NCBI RefSeq assembly: GCF_026013615.1
Contig: NZ_JAPDPI010000024.1
Span: 1 to 64,000, forward strand
Reading direction: 5' to 3'
Source of the DNA: Plebeiibacterium marinum
GTDB taxonomy: Bacteria > Bacteroidota > Bacteroidia > Bacteroidales > Marinilabiliaceae
DNA: 64,000 nt
Shown here: positions 1 through 9,806 of the stretch, one piece after another
How the letters are laid out: every line of letters starts with the position of its first letter
Numbering within the stretch: the stretch's first letter is position 1
The notes under the pieces: model-generated
Databases searched by the model: none
What the model saw: the letters and a program-made list of their open reading frames with translations, nothing else
What the model was told of the DNA's origin: nothing
Made by a program: the position numbers and the translations under genes

Positions 1-1
1 T

Positions 2-139
2 TTTTATAATGTGCTGATTCTAAATACATTGAATAATTTATGGCAAAATTATTATCTTATTGATTTTAAGCGAATTGTAAATCAGTCTAATGTCTATTAT
101 CTAAAATATAACGATCTATTGTTGTTAAGAAGTGCTTAA
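2..139 (+). CDS. C-terminal end of an unidentified protein (5' truncated by window edge)
   Basis: An open frame of 45 codons runs in from the left edge and ends at a TAA. It has no stop despite the very AT-rich composition, so it is probably the tail of a real gene and not chance. The peptide is rich in Leu, Asn and Tyr and ends in LLLLRSA. It has no recognisable motif. It lies next to a surface-glycan locus, so a membrane or glycan enzyme is possible, but I cannot name it. Confidence 0.45.
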   Translation, partial: FYNVLILNTLNNLWQNYYLIDFKRIVNQSNVYYLKYNDLLLLRSA

Positions 140-223
140 AATTGATTTGCACTTAGGAGCGCAAAAATAATTGATTATTCAGTAAAGAAAAAATATATTG
201 CCATATATAAAAATAATCAGCTT

Positions 224-1270
224 CTACCCCATTAATATATTCGGCTTTTTTCCAAATGTTTTATACATCTTTCTTCTTCTCAAAAGAGGTATTTTACGTT
301 CTTTAGGAATGCCATGAGTTGTAATATATTCTTCTGCCGCCTTAATCATTCTAGCTGATGAATTCCCATCAGTAAATGGGTGGTAATTTTCTATAAACCA
401 TTGACGTTGATCTGCGTATGGATCATTCTCTAAATTATTTTCAACAACAGAGGAAAGATCTTCAGAGTCACTAATGTTATCCCATCGGATATTTTCCGAA
501 GCAGAGTTAAAGGTAATAACAGGCTTGTTGAGCAATAAAAATTCATAAACAACAGAAGATGTGTCGCTTATCATTAAATGGCATGTTTGCAGAAGAGGAA
601 TGATATCTGAATCTGTTGATACAGCTACATTTTCCTTTTTATGTGCAAAATCTTGATACATTTTAACTACATCCTGATCCATCTTGTCGTGAAACTTGAT
701 GTATATAAAATAGTTGTTGTTTTTAGCAAGATTATAAATTGCATCCTTATATTTTGATGCTGAAGTTAAACCAGGAGAAAAGGTAGGGGCATATAAAATA
801 ACTGCTTTGTATTCATTTTTTAATAGCTCTTTGCTTTGTTCTAAGGGTGTAAACAGGGTATCGATTTTACACCATCCAGTTTCCTTCACCTCAAAATTTT
901 TGAATTTTCTTTTTAATTTTAAAAATCTATCTGTGAAATATGGACCTTGTGTTAGATAAAGGTCGAAATAATGACGGATACGAAAATGACCCGATTTTTC
1001 TCCTGCCATACCATGAAAAATCTGTATTTTTACCCCTGGTAAATAGTGAGGAAAATCGTTTCCAGGTGCAAAATTTGCCTCAGCATTAAACAGGAGCAAT
1101 TCCCTCATAGAATTGCACTGGGAACAAGTTTTTAAAAAATCAGGAATTTTATCCTTAATATTATCCGGTATATACCAAATAGTATCATGTTTTTGTTTTA
1201 TCAATTCCTTATATAAAGGCATCATGATTCCAAAAGCATAGGGCTTTTTACAAAATAATACAACTTTCAT
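224..1270 (-). CDS. CDP-glycerol glycerophosphotransferase family protein
   Basis: Predicted TagB/TagF-type GT-B transferase that would move glycerol-phosphate (or another polyol-phosphate) from a CDP-polyol to a surface glycan acceptor at the inner membrane. The C-terminal half has the family pattern: an APTFSPG strand, a KFH motif, and SDTSSVVYEFLLLNKPVITF, the nucleotide-binding region with the conserved S-D-x-S-S-x-x-x-E-F. At about 348 residues it matches a bare catalytic domain without the long N-terminal repeats of TagF. An upstream TTG at 1276 is possible, but I use the ATG at 1270 because a TAnnTTTG element lies just upstream at 1293-1300. The gene is divergent from the cytidylyltransferase gene, which could supply its donor. 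A second, divergent-sequence paralogue lies at 2.7-3.8 kb. Acceptor unknown. Confidence 0.85.
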   Translation of the reverse strand: MKVVLFCKKPYAFGIMMPLYKELIKQKHDTIWYIPDNIKDKIPDFLKTCSQCNSMRELLLFNAEANFAPGNDFPHYLPGVKIQIFHGMAGEKSGHFRIRHYFDLYLTQGPYFTDRFLKLKRKFKNFEVKETGWCKIDTLFTPLEQSKELLKNEYKAVILYAPTFSPGLTSASKYKDAIYNLAKNNNYFIYIKFHDKMDQDVVKMYQDFAHKKENVAVSTDSDIIPLLQTCHLMISDTSSVVYEFLLLNKPVITFNSASENIRWDNISDSEDLSSVVENNLENDPYADQRQWFIENYHPFTDGNSSARMIKAAEEYITTHGIPKERKIPLLRRRKMYKTFGKKPNILMG

Positions 1271-1292
1271 CTTCAACTTTTAACTTTCAGGC

Positions 1293-1300
1293 CAAAAGTA
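1293..1300 (-). promoter_or_regulatory. Bacteroidetes -7 element (TACTTTTG) for the glycerophosphotransferase gene
   Basis: On the minus strand the bases read TACTTTTG, matching the Bacteroidetes sigma-A -7 consensus TAnnTTTG. It is 22 bases before the chosen ATG. I see no convincing -33 TTG. Confidence 0.5.
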
Positions 1301-1362
1301 ATATTTTTTTAACTATGGGGATTCTTAGTATTGTTATGGTCTTAAATTCCTGTAAATTAATG

Positions 1363-1370
1363 TACCTTTG
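1363..1370 (+). promoter_or_regulatory. Bacteroidetes -7 element (TACCTTTG) for the cytidylyltransferase gene
   Basis: TACCTTTG matches TAnnTTTG and lies 27 bases before the ATG at 1397. Together with the minus-strand element at 1293-1300 it makes a divergent promoter pair within 80 bases. The -33 box is not obvious. Confidence 0.5.
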
Positions 1371-1396
1371 TTCAGTTTTTTAATTCAAAAATTGTT

Positions 1397-1888
1397 ATGG
1401 GGAAAAAGAAAAAGCAGTTAATAGTTTATACCTCAGGAACTTTTGATATGTTCCATAGTAATCATTTGAAAATGATTAATTATGCAAAAGGTTTAGGAAA
1501 TGTATTAATTGTTGGTGTTAGTACTGATGAGTTGGTTAGTTCTTATAAGGCCCCCCCTATTGTACCTTTTGAGGAACGATTGGCAATAGTTGAGGGATTA
1601 AAAGCTCCTGATATTGTTATCCCACAGAGGTCGTTGGATCACAAAGAAATTGTAAAAAAACTTCATATCGATATTTTTGTTGTTGGTGATGACTGGACAG
1701 GAAAATATGATTATTTAGAAGAATTTGGAGTAAAAGTTTTTTATTTTCCATATGGTGCAGGAACCAGTTCTACTATATTGAAAAAGAAGATTTATGAAAG
1801 TTATTCTAAAATAAAGAAACGTATTGATAATCATAATAATCCGGATATAGTTCCCAATAGCACTGAAAATACTGAAAACTCAAATTAA
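1397..1888 (+). CDS. glycerol-3-phosphate cytidylyltransferase-like (TagD-like) protein
   Basis: Nucleotidyltransferase-fold protein, 163 residues, closest in layout to TagD, which makes CDP-glycerol from CTP and glycerol-3-phosphate. It shows the family start (YTSGTFDMFH, residues 11-20), a STDEL segment and VVGDDWTGKYDYL (95-107), which matches the TagD GDDWEGKFDFL region closely. Two signatures are changed. The usual HxGH is HSNH (20-23), and the usual RTEGISTT is YGAGTSST (119-126), which loses the Arg. It therefore either uses a different polyol-phosphate or works with altered residues. About 25 extra C-terminal residues (Asn/Glu-rich) extend past the fold. It is followed by its own terminator and then by an SDR gene. 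The family call is firm; the substrate is inferred. Confidence 0.8.
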   Translation: MGKKKKQLIVYTSGTFDMFHSNHLKMINYAKGLGNVLIVGVSTDELVSSYKAPPIVPFEERLAIVEGLKAPDIVIPQRSLDHKEIVKKLHIDIFVVGDDWTGKYDYLEEFGVKVFYFPYGAGTSSTILKKKIYESYSKIKKRIDNHNNPDIVPNSTENTENSN

Positions 1889-1903
1889 ATTAGTAAGAGA
1901 ATC

Positions 1904-1933
1904 GGTTTTTGAATATGTTCAAAAACCTTTTTT
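1904..1933 (+). terminator. intrinsic terminator after the TagD-like gene
   Basis: A perfect 10-bp stem (GGTTTTTGAA / TTCAAAAACC) with a TATG loop is followed by six T. It lies 15 bases past the stop codon and ends 22 bases before the SDR start, so read-through or a separate promoter is needed for the SDR gene. Confidence 0.8.
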
Positions 1934-1955
1934 ATGCATTTATAAAATTGGCTAA

Positions 1956-2681
1956 ATGAAATACGCACTAGTTACAGGATCAACTAAAGGTATAGGAAAG
2001 GCTATTGGAATTAAGCTTTTAAAGGAAGGATATTTTGTAGTTTTTAACTATTCTAATTCCGAATCAGGTGCTACATCTTTACGAAATGAGATCACTGTTG
2101 AATTTAAAGGGAAATTTGAAATATTAAAAGCGGATTTTTCTAATTTAGATGAAGTTGATGTACTTACAGAAAGTATTGTTTCAATTATACCTAAAATTGA
2201 TCTTATTGTTTTTAATGCAGGATTAACAGATAGAGATGTATTTGGTAAAATAGAATCAGATAACTGGTTGAAAGTTTTTAATGCCAATTTGAATGTTCCT
2301 TTCTTTTTGATGCAGGCCCTCCTGCCATCTTTAAATAAAGATGGCAATATAGTTTTTATGGGATCCATGTTGGGTAACTTACCCCATTCTGTTTCAGTGT
2401 CCTATGGAGTTAGTAAAAGTGCAGTGCATGCTTTGGTTAAAAATATGGTGAAGTTTTTAAGTATTGATGGTATTAGGATAAATGCCATTGCGCCAGGTTT
2501 TGTAGATACTGATTGGCAAAAAAACAAACCAGAGTGGTTGCGTGAAAAAATTAAAGGAAAAGTTGCTTTAAAGCGATTTGCAAAAGAACAGGAAGTTGCC
2601 GATTTGTGTTGGCATATCATTCAAAATAAGTACTTAACGGGTCAGGTAATTCAATTAGATGGTGGATATAATTATGAATAA
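1956..2681 (+). CDS. SDR-family NAD(P)-dependent oxidoreductase (FabG-like)
   Basis: Classical short-chain dehydrogenase/reductase of 241 residues. The Rossmann cofactor motif TGSTKGIG is at 7-14, NAG at 87-89, catalytic Ser137, and YxxxK with Tyr150 and Lys154. The end ITGQ-like segment (LTGQVIQLDGGY) is typical of the FabG branch. It could reduce a 3-oxoacyl-ACP, but a housekeeping fabG is not expected here. Its neighbours make a polyol or sugar reduction step in surface-glycan synthesis more likely, for example producing a polyol-phosphate for the cytidylyltransferase upstream. That role is inference. It converges on the next gene with a shared hairpin. Confidence 0.85.
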   Translation: MKYALVTGSTKGIGKAIGIKLLKEGYFVVFNYSNSESGATSLRNEITVEFKGKFEILKADFSNLDEVDVLTESIVSIIPKIDLIVFNAGLTDRDVFGKIESDNWLKVFNANLNVPFFLMQALLPSLNKDGNIVFMGSMLGNLPHSVSVSYGVSKSAVHALVKNMVKFLSIDGIRINAIAPGFVDTDWQKNKPEWLREKIKGKVALKRFAKEQEVADLCWHIIQNKYLTGQVIQLDGGYNYE

Positions 2682-2701
2682 AATAGGGTTATCCCTATTT
2701 T
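2680..2701. terminator. bidirectional hairpin terminator between convergent genes
   Basis: AAAATAGGG and CCCTATTTT form a perfect 9-bp stem around a TTAT loop, with A-rich and T-rich flanks on both sides. It overlaps the stop codons of the SDR gene and the convergent glycerophosphotransferase gene, so it can end transcription from both strands. Confidence 0.75.
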
Positions 2702-3794
2702 ATTTTGTATAGTGTTTTTCCATTATATCTACCATTCTTACCGAAACTTTGCCATCATTAGGACCAATGATTTCTTTAGTATATTCCACCCTTTTATTGT
2801 GATTATGTGAAGGATTGTTTAGTTCCTGCTCAACTGTAGACTTTAACTTTTTGTATTTCCACACATTTTCACCAATATCTCTAAAACGGTTCATGGCACT
2901 TTCCATACGTTTATTGAACTTGTATTTTCCAAATATACGGTATGATAAACGTAAATGAATAAATCTGTTGCAAATAACAGGTTTATCTAATGCAGCAAAT
3001 TCAAACACTACAGAGGATTCATCAGAAATTAGTAAATCAGCAATAGCATAAAACGGAGCAATATTATAATCCTCGAACGTTGCAAAATATACATTTTTAT
3101 ATTGCTGCCACTTTTTAAATTTTTTACGCTGAGTTTTATATTTTTTACGTAAATAACTATAGTAGTGAGGTTTAATTATAATATTGTAATCTTTAAATTC
3201 ATCTGGAAAAGTATTTGACATATTTTCTATAGAACTTGGATAAAAAGTAGGGGCATAAAGTAACGTTGGTTTTGTTGAATCCAATCCTATATTATTTATG
3301 AGTTCGTTTTTCATTTCACGGGTGTATCGAAAAACATCATCAAGTTTTGAAAAGCCTACATTTTCCCATATTACTTTGGCATCAGGATAAAGTTCTTTAA
3401 GTCTTCTTAGTCTAAAATCACCTTCTACAAACCTGATGTCAAATTTGTTCTTATCTTCAGTAAAAGCACTTACTTTTGTTCCTATTCCATGTACTATTAA
3501 TACTTTTTGCTTATGGGGTAAATTTGAGTCGGGATAATTATCTCCTCCGCAAATAAGGTACTCGCAAGTTGAATTTTCAAGCCCCTTCTCACCTACCTGG
3601 AAAGGAATATTCTCCTTTTTACATACATTAATTATAGATTCGTTTTGATTAAAAATATCCCTTTTGCTACTTTCGAGCACAACGAACAAGTATGGATACT
3701 GACGTTTTTCAAGTTCTCTAGCAACAGGTAAAAATTGTGGGATATAGTATAAATGTTCTGTATAAAATATGGCGAAATACTCTGAATTTTGCAT
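2700..3794 (-). CDS. CDP-glycerol glycerophosphotransferase family protein (second copy)
   Basis: 364-residue GT-B transferase of the TagB/TagF family. The conserved core is visible: LLYAPTFYPSS, IIIKPHYY, then SDESSVVFEFAALDKPVI with the S-D-x-S-S and E-F residues that bind the CDP/phosphate part of the donor. It shares this core with the gene at 0.2-1.3 kb but is otherwise different, so the two probably act on different acceptors, or one primes and the other extends. No membrane segment or signal peptide is evident. It heads away from the kinase gene by 50 bases on the same strand and may be co-transcribed with it. Confidence 0.85.
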   Translation of the reverse strand: MQNSEYFAIFYTEHLYYIPQFLPVARELEKRQYPYLFVVLESSKRDIFNQNESIINVCKKENIPFQVGEKGLENSTCEYLICGGDNYPDSNLPHKQKVLIVHGIGTKVSAFTEDKNKFDIRFVEGDFRLRRLKELYPDAKVIWENVGFSKLDDVFRYTREMKNELINNIGLDSTKPTLLYAPTFYPSSIENMSNTFPDEFKDYNIIIKPHYYSYLRKKYKTQRKKFKKWQQYKNVYFATFEDYNIAPFYAIADLLISDESSVVFEFAALDKPVICNRFIHLRLSYRIFGKYKFNKRMESAMNRFRDIGENVWKYKKLKSTVEQELNNPSHNHNKRVEYTKEIIGPNDGKVSVRMVDIMEKHYTK

Positions 3795-3844
3795 GAAATG
3801 TTGAGCTTATAAAGTGCTTGTAATTGTAAGTATATAAAAAAGCA

Positions 3845-4603
3845 TTATTCTTTTCTTCTTAAAATCTTCTTTTTTAAAGCTGCTTTTCTATTAATCTTTG
3901 ATTTATGTTTACGGTCCCAATTAATTAACAATTGGGCAGCCTCTTCCGGGTCTTTATGGTTTAAACGGGCATATTCGCGTGCCACTATTGCAAGTTCATC
4001 TTCACTGGCCCAGATTTGTGAAAAATTTTTAAGTCCTTTTAAATAAGGCATTTTTTCAAATCGCATTCTATTAATGTCGACCACACTGAATTTGTATTTT
4101 TTGTTTTTCTTTTTAGTAATTAGGATGTTACCCCTTGAGTAATCAAGATGGTGAATTCCCCTTTTGTGCATCTTTTTAAAGGTAAATTTTGCAAACTGTT
4201 GTAAAATGTTTGTCTTATCCGGAAATTCAAAACCTATTAAATCGCGAATAGTGAAATCATATTTATAATGGATGCTAACATAGAAACTCCTGTCAAACAG
4301 ACCTTTTTTGGTGAGTTCAATATATGCAACCGGTTCTGGTGTGTTCGATCCCCTATCGCGCATTTTTACGGCATATTCATATGAATGGCGAGCTTTTGAC
4401 CCCCGGATCCATGCATAAGCAATTTTATTAATGATATGAGGAACCTTAAATGATTTTATATTAAGTTTTAAACCTTTATAATCAACTACATTAATAATAT
4501 TTCTCCCTTTGTATATTGTTTCGCCAATTTTTTCAAAGTTGTCGGATAATTCTTTTAAAAATGGTTCGAGATGTTGATACTTGGGATTTATATATATAGT
4601 CAT
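3845..4603 (-). CDS. lipopolysaccharide kinase family protein (Kdo/WaaP/InaA-like)
   Basis: 252-residue protein with a eukaryotic-like kinase fold as in WaaP and Kdo kinase KdkA, expected to phosphorylate a core sugar of LPS using ATP at the cytoplasmic face. Visible catalytic residues are H-L-D at 152-154 (the HxD motif), Asn159 and the metal-binding Asp176 in VVDINRM. A likely ATP-binding Lys is at about 50-53. The C-terminus is strongly basic (KKKILRRKE). The neighbours are glycosyltransferases of families 90 and 9, consistent with a role in LPS core decoration. The exact sugar cannot be read from sequence. Confidence 0.8.
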   Translation of the reverse strand: MTIYINPKYQHLEPFLKELSDNFEKIGETIYKGRNIINVVDYKGLKLNIKSFKVPHIINKIAYAWIRGSKARHSYEYAVKMRDRGSNTPEPVAYIELTKKGLFDRSFYVSIHYKYDFTIRDLIGFEFPDKTNILQQFAKFTFKKMHKRGIHHLDYSRGNILITKKKNKKYKFSVVDINRMRFEKMPYLKGLKNFSQIWASEDELAIVAREYARLNHKDPEEAAQLLINWDRKHKSKINRKAALKKKILRRKE

Positions 4604-4664
4604 ATTGCTTTATTAGAAGATATGCTTGTAAATCTTGATTAATATATCTTTAATTATTTTGTGG

Positions 4665-4672
4665 CAAAGATA
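4665..4672 (-). promoter_or_regulatory. Bacteroidetes -7 element (TATCTTTG) for the LPS-kinase gene
   Basis: On the minus strand the bases read TATCTTTG, fitting TAnnTTTG, 62 bases before the ATG at 4603 in an AT-rich 150-base intergenic stretch. Confidence 0.45.
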
Positions 4673-4755
4673 TTAAAACAATATTAACTATGTTGTTATA
4701 ATTTATTTAACTGACCATATTTTAGTTTAGAATCTAAAATCATTAATATTTAATA

Positions 4756-5781
4756 TTATATAGGTTTTAGTGAGATTGAAGGAAAATCAGTAACAGCATA
4801 TTTTTCAGATGTTTTATTAAAGTATTTTTGGAGCACAAGGAGAGAAATTAGTTTTTCTTGTTCCTTATTTTGAAACTGTTTTACAAATGCCTGGGCATTA
4901 TGGATGATTTTAATGGCTTTATCGGGATTGTTGATGTAATAGTTTAATTTTTTATTTAAATCAGAGTAATCATCGTTTATATGAATGTAATGGTAATCCG
5001 GGATTAGGGTTCCTTCCATAAACCATGTTTCATATCGTGGAGTTGGCATTACTGCAATTGAATTGCTCGACATAATCCATTTTAAGTTTGTGGCAACATC
5101 ATTACCCTCAATTGAAAGAATAAATTTGTATTGAAGTTGTTCGTTTATAGTGTATTTGTTTTTTATCCAGTTAGGATTTAAACCAGCATTGTTAATGTGA
5201 CCAATGTCGCAAATAGGATTTAAAAAGTGCTTTTTAAAGAAATTAACCCTTTGAGGCTGGTGGTCCCAAACATTGCCTCTCCATACTATTTTGTTAAATT
5301 TTTTTTCATAACTGGTATTGTCGTTTATAAACACAAAGTGACGTACAGTGTTTAAATTGAGTAAAATGGAGTTGGTATTGTTTTTAGATATAGGTCGGCT
5401 TTTTACTACCGTTGGATACTTTGGTATTTTTGTAATGTCGCCAAATAAATAGCTGAACTTTTGATTGGGGATAAAATATCTTTTATATCTGTAGGTATCA
5501 AAAAAGTAAGTTTTAAACTCACTTTGATATTTAAAATGACCTAATTTTTGTACGTTATCGGGTAATACCGTGTTATCAGATACTTTGTTGTAATAGTTAA
5601 TTCTGTACTTTAAATACTCTATATTGTATTTTGATAATTTTTTGAGCTTATTGGGTAAAGCATAAGGGGAATAGGGTAAAGAAAATATTAATTTGATGTA
5701 TTCATTTGCGTAATATAAGAGTTTAATTTTTTTATTTTTTCTATCCCAAAGTTGATTAATTACTTTTCTAAAACAATTCAT
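4756..5781 (-). CDS. glycosyltransferase family 90 (CAP10/LpsA-like) protein
   Basis: 341 residues. The C-terminal half carries the family-90 pattern: KIVWRGNVW (the W-R-G donor region), QRVNFFKKH, a KFILSIEGNDVATNLKW segment with the conserved E-G-x-D and NLKW, then the Pro-Thr-Pro-x-Y-E-T-W-F acceptor loop. Bacterial members such as LpsA add a sugar to LPS core; plant and fungal members transfer xylose or glucose. The protein lacks a signal peptide or membrane span, so it is probably a peripheral inner-membrane enzyme. Codon use is very AT-rich with many Asn/Lys/Tyr, as for its neighbours. Sugar and acceptor unknown. Confidence 0.75.
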   Translation of the reverse strand: MNCFRKVINQLWDRKNKKIKLLYYANEYIKLIFSLPYSPYALPNKLKKLSKYNIEYLKYRINYYNKVSDNTVLPDNVQKLGHFKYQSEFKTYFFDTYRYKRYFIPNQKFSYLFGDITKIPKYPTVVKSRPISKNNTNSILLNLNTVRHFVFINDNTSYEKKFNKIVWRGNVWDHQPQRVNFFKKHFLNPICDIGHINNAGLNPNWIKNKYTINEQLQYKFILSIEGNDVATNLKWIMSSNSIAVMPTPRYETWFMEGTLIPDYHYIHINDDYSDLNKKLNYYINNPDKAIKIIHNAQAFVKQFQNKEQEKLISLLVLQKYFNKTSEKYAVTDFPSISLKPI

Positions 5782-5898
5782 CCTACATAATTTAAATAAT
5801 ACTATTTTTCCTTATTTTAATTGAGTAATTAACAGGAAATGTTTTACTTAAATGTTAAGATGAAATTATGTATGTTTTATAATTAGTTTTGGTAAGTG

Positions 5899-6912
5899 TT
5901 AATTGAATACCTCTAAATTTAGTTTTATTTCTTCTACTATTTGCTCAGGGGTAATATCCGTCAGGCATTTTTTGTTTTCTTTTAATTTACATGTTGTATC
6001 TCCATGTTTACTGCATGGTTGGCAAGGTAAATTTCTTTCAAAAATTTTCATTTTTTCTCCTGTAGGGTAGCCAAATGCTGTAGGACCGATAATGGCACAC
6101 CCCGGGATGTTAAATAAATCAGCAGCATGTAAAAAACCTGTGTCACCACTTACTACATAAGGTGATTTTGCTGTAATACAAAAACTCTCAAGCAAAGAAG
6201 TTTTTCCGGCCAAATTTAGTACTCTGGTTGGGGCGGCATCTACAATATCCTGGCAAAATGTATCTTCAGGTCCAGCAAGTATATTGAAGTGAAAATCTGG
6301 TAAAAGAGTAATTAGTTTTTTCCAATAATCTACAGGCCAGCGCTTTAATTCCCAGGCTGCAGATGGAACCAAAGTAATGGTTTTGGCAGGTTGGTTAAAT
6401 AATAATTTATTGCATTTATCCTCAGTTTCTTTTGGAAATATCCAATTGTTGTGCGGGGTATAAAAATTGTTAATATCCCATTTATACACCGGATTTCTGA
6501 ATGATTCAAATGCCCTGAATGGCTTTGGCAATAAGTTGATCCGGAATTTAAATAGTAACAACCTTTTGAAGCGGTTTTTACGTCTGGTAATTACCTTGCA
6601 ACCCATTCCCAGAGGATTTAGAATTGCTTTAAGTATATTGGACCTGATATTACTATGGGCATCATAAATGTGCGTATAGCCTTCTTTTTTAAGTTTAAAA
6701 GCCAGTTTTATTAAGCCCAGCATCCCCTCTTTGCGATCAAATTCAATTAATTGGTCTATCCTGGGATCAATTCTTAATAAAGAAGCTAAATCCTTACGTA
6801 CAATCCAATGTAATTCACAATCAGGATTAAAATTTTTAAACCCTCCCGTAACCGACATGCATTGAATAATATCACCTATCGAGCTTAATCTAATAATCAG
6901 AACTTTTTTCAA
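5899..6912 (-). CDS. glycosyltransferase family 9 (ADP-heptose:LPS heptosyltransferase-like)
   Basis: 337-residue GT-B enzyme. The N-terminus KKVLIIRLSSIGDII is the family-9 hallmark, and the donor site is seen as VSGDTGFLHAADLFNIP followed by a GPT loop. Family members add heptose or related sugars to the LPS inner core. A Cys-rich tail (LPCQPCSKHGDTTCKLKENKKC) is common in Bacteroidetes members. The start is a TTG: an in-frame TAA lies two codons upstream and no ATG can give the conserved N-terminus. It follows the atpC terminator on the same strand, so it probably has its own promoter. GmhA, a heptose-pathway enzyme, is present at 54.3 kb. Confidence 0.85.
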   Translation of the reverse strand: MKKVLIIRLSSIGDIIQCMSVTGGFKNFNPDCELHWIVRKDLASLLRIDPRIDQLIEFDRKEGMLGLIKLAFKLKKEGYTHIYDAHSNIRSNILKAILNPLGMGCKVITRRKNRFKRLLLFKFRINLLPKPFRAFESFRNPVYKWDINNFYTPHNNWIFPKETEDKCNKLLFNQPAKTITLVPSAAWELKRWPVDYWKKLITLLPDFHFNILAGPEDTFCQDIVDAAPTRVLNLAGKTSLLESFCITAKSPYVVSGDTGFLHAADLFNIPGCAIIGPTAFGYPTGEKMKIFERNLPCQPCSKHGDTTCKLKENKKCLTDITPEQIVEEIKLNLEVFN

Positions 6913-6931
6913 AATTTACTGTATTTAATGC

Positions 6932-6965
6932 AAAAAACCATTACTAAATATCTAGTAACGGTTTT
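6932..6965 (-). terminator. intrinsic terminator downstream of atpC
   Basis: On the minus strand a 13-bp stem (AAAACCGTTACTA / TAGTAATGGTTTT, one G-T wobble) with a six-base loop runs into a T tract. It lies 27 bases past the atpC stop and closes the atpDC unit. Confidence 0.85.
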
Positions 6966-6991
6966 GTTGTTATATTTTTAATATTTATAAA

Positions 6992-7246
6992 TCAAATTTT
7001 ATAAGAGTCTAATAAAATGGTAGCCTTATTGTTTTTGCACTCGAAAATGCCATTGGCACAGTTAAAAAAGCTTTCTTTACCATCTTTACCAATAACCCTT
7101 ATTTTTCCTTTAACCAGTTTTGATACAATTGCAGCATGGTTTTTTAAAACAGTAAAACTACCATTTATTCCGGGTAGCTGAATTAAACCAACATCTGCTG
7201 AGTATAATATTTTTTGAGGTGTTATGATTTCTAAATTTAAATCCAT
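6992..7246 (-). CDS. atpC: F1F0 ATP synthase subunit epsilon
   Basis: Central-stalk epsilon subunit, 84 residues. It has only the N-terminal beta-sandwich: start MDLNLEIITPQKILYS, and GINGSFTVLKNHAAIVSKL, which corresponds to the usual G-x-x-G-x-x-x-x-L-x-x-H-A motif. The C-terminal two-helix domain of E. coli epsilon (about 50 more residues), which inhibits ATP hydrolysis, is absent. This short form is usual in Bacteroidetes. It lies 19 bases after atpD and ends at a strong terminator. Without the helices, inhibition by epsilon in the E. coli manner is unlikely. Confidence 0.93.
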   Translation of the reverse strand: MDLNLEIITPQKILYSADVGLIQLPGINGSFTVLKNHAAIVSKLVKGKIRVIGKDGKESFFNCANGIFECKNNKATILLDSYKI

Positions 7247-7265
7247 GATTTAGTTTTTAAACTCT

Positions 7266-8792
<1,527 letters not shown>

Positions 8793-8831
8793 TTAATTGG
8801 GCAAAGAAGTTACAAATAATTTTGAAAATAA

Positions 8832-9806
8832 TTAGTTGTTTCGCTTCATCAGTTTTGTTGCGAAATGGATTAGTTCACTTTTTATAACTTTATTACCATT
8901 TATTTGGGCAATGTTTTCCATGGCATTATTATAATATTTATCCATTAATTTTTGCGAGGATTCATCAACCAGGTTCTTAGTATAAATTGATTTAACAGCA
9001 TTTATCTTTTCATCTTCGCTGAAATTATCTGCTTTAATCCACGATTTTAACGTAGTTTGGTCTTCTAAAGTTGCATTATTTAGTGTTGTAATGAGCAAAA
9101 ATGTTTTTTTATTTGCAATAATGTCTCCACCAATTTTCTTTCCGAATGATTTTTGATCTCCAAAAGTGTCAAGATAATCATCCTGCAACTGAAAAGCTAT
9201 ACCTATATTAATTCCAAAATCATATATCAATTGGGCATCTTTTTCATCTGCATTTGCAAGCAAAGCTCCCATTTTTAAACTTCCGGCCAATAAAATAGCA
9301 GTTTTGAGCCTGATCATTTCAAGATATTCGTCAACAGTTACATCCATCCTGTTTTCAAAATCCATGTCATACTGCTGTCCTTCACATACACCTAACGCAA
9401 CCTCATTAAATAAATCCAGAATTTCAGGGAGCATTTTATTATTGCATTGGGCTATGTATTGGTAGGCATTTATCAACATAGCGTCACCTGATAAAATACC
9501 TACGTTTTCATTCCATTTTTTGTGAACGGTTGGCATATTTCTACGCACATCTGCATTGTCCATAATATCATCGTGGAGCAAGGTGAAATTATGAAAAACT
9601 TCAAGTCCCAATGCTGGCTTAATAGCTTTGGATATATCACCACCAAATAATTGAACAGCCATAAGGCATAGTAATGGCCTTACCCTTTTGCCTCCCATTT
9701 CCATTGTGTATTCAATGGGTTCATATAAGTTTGAAGGCTTTTTAATAAAGTTGGTATTTTTTATTTCGCTTGTGATAAGCTTTTGAACGTCATCAATTGA
9801 TAGCAT
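8832..9806 (-). CDS. polyprenyl diphosphate synthase, probably short-chain (GGPP/FPP type)
   Basis: Trans-isoprenyl diphosphate synthase of 324 residues that condenses isopentenyl diphosphate with an allylic primer. The first Asp-rich motif is DDIMD at 79-83 and the second DDYLD at about 208-212; the GGKRVRPLL substrate motif is at 39-46. The fifth residue before DDIMD is Phe74, a bulky residue that in this family usually limits products to C15-C20. The start codon abuts the stop of the MMPL transporter gene with no gap, so the two are surely co-transcribed. It may supply menaquinone, carotenoid or other prenyl chains. The chain length is inferred from one position. Confidence 0.9.
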   Translation of the reverse strand: MLSIDDVQKLITSEIKNTNFIKKPSNLYEPIEYTMEMGGKRVRPLLCLMAVQLFGGDISKAIKPALGLEVFHNFTLLHDDIMDNADVRRNMPTVHKKWNENVGILSGDAMLINAYQYIAQCNNKMLPEILDLFNEVALGVCEGQQYDMDFENRMDVTVDEYLEMIRLKTAILLAGSLKMGALLANADEKDAQLIYDFGINIGIAFQLQDDYLDTFGDQKSFGKKIGGDIIANKKTFLLITTLNNATLEDQTTLKSWIKADNFSEDEKINAVKSIYTKNLVDESSQKLMDKYYNNAMENIAQINGNKVIKSELIHFATKLMKRNN

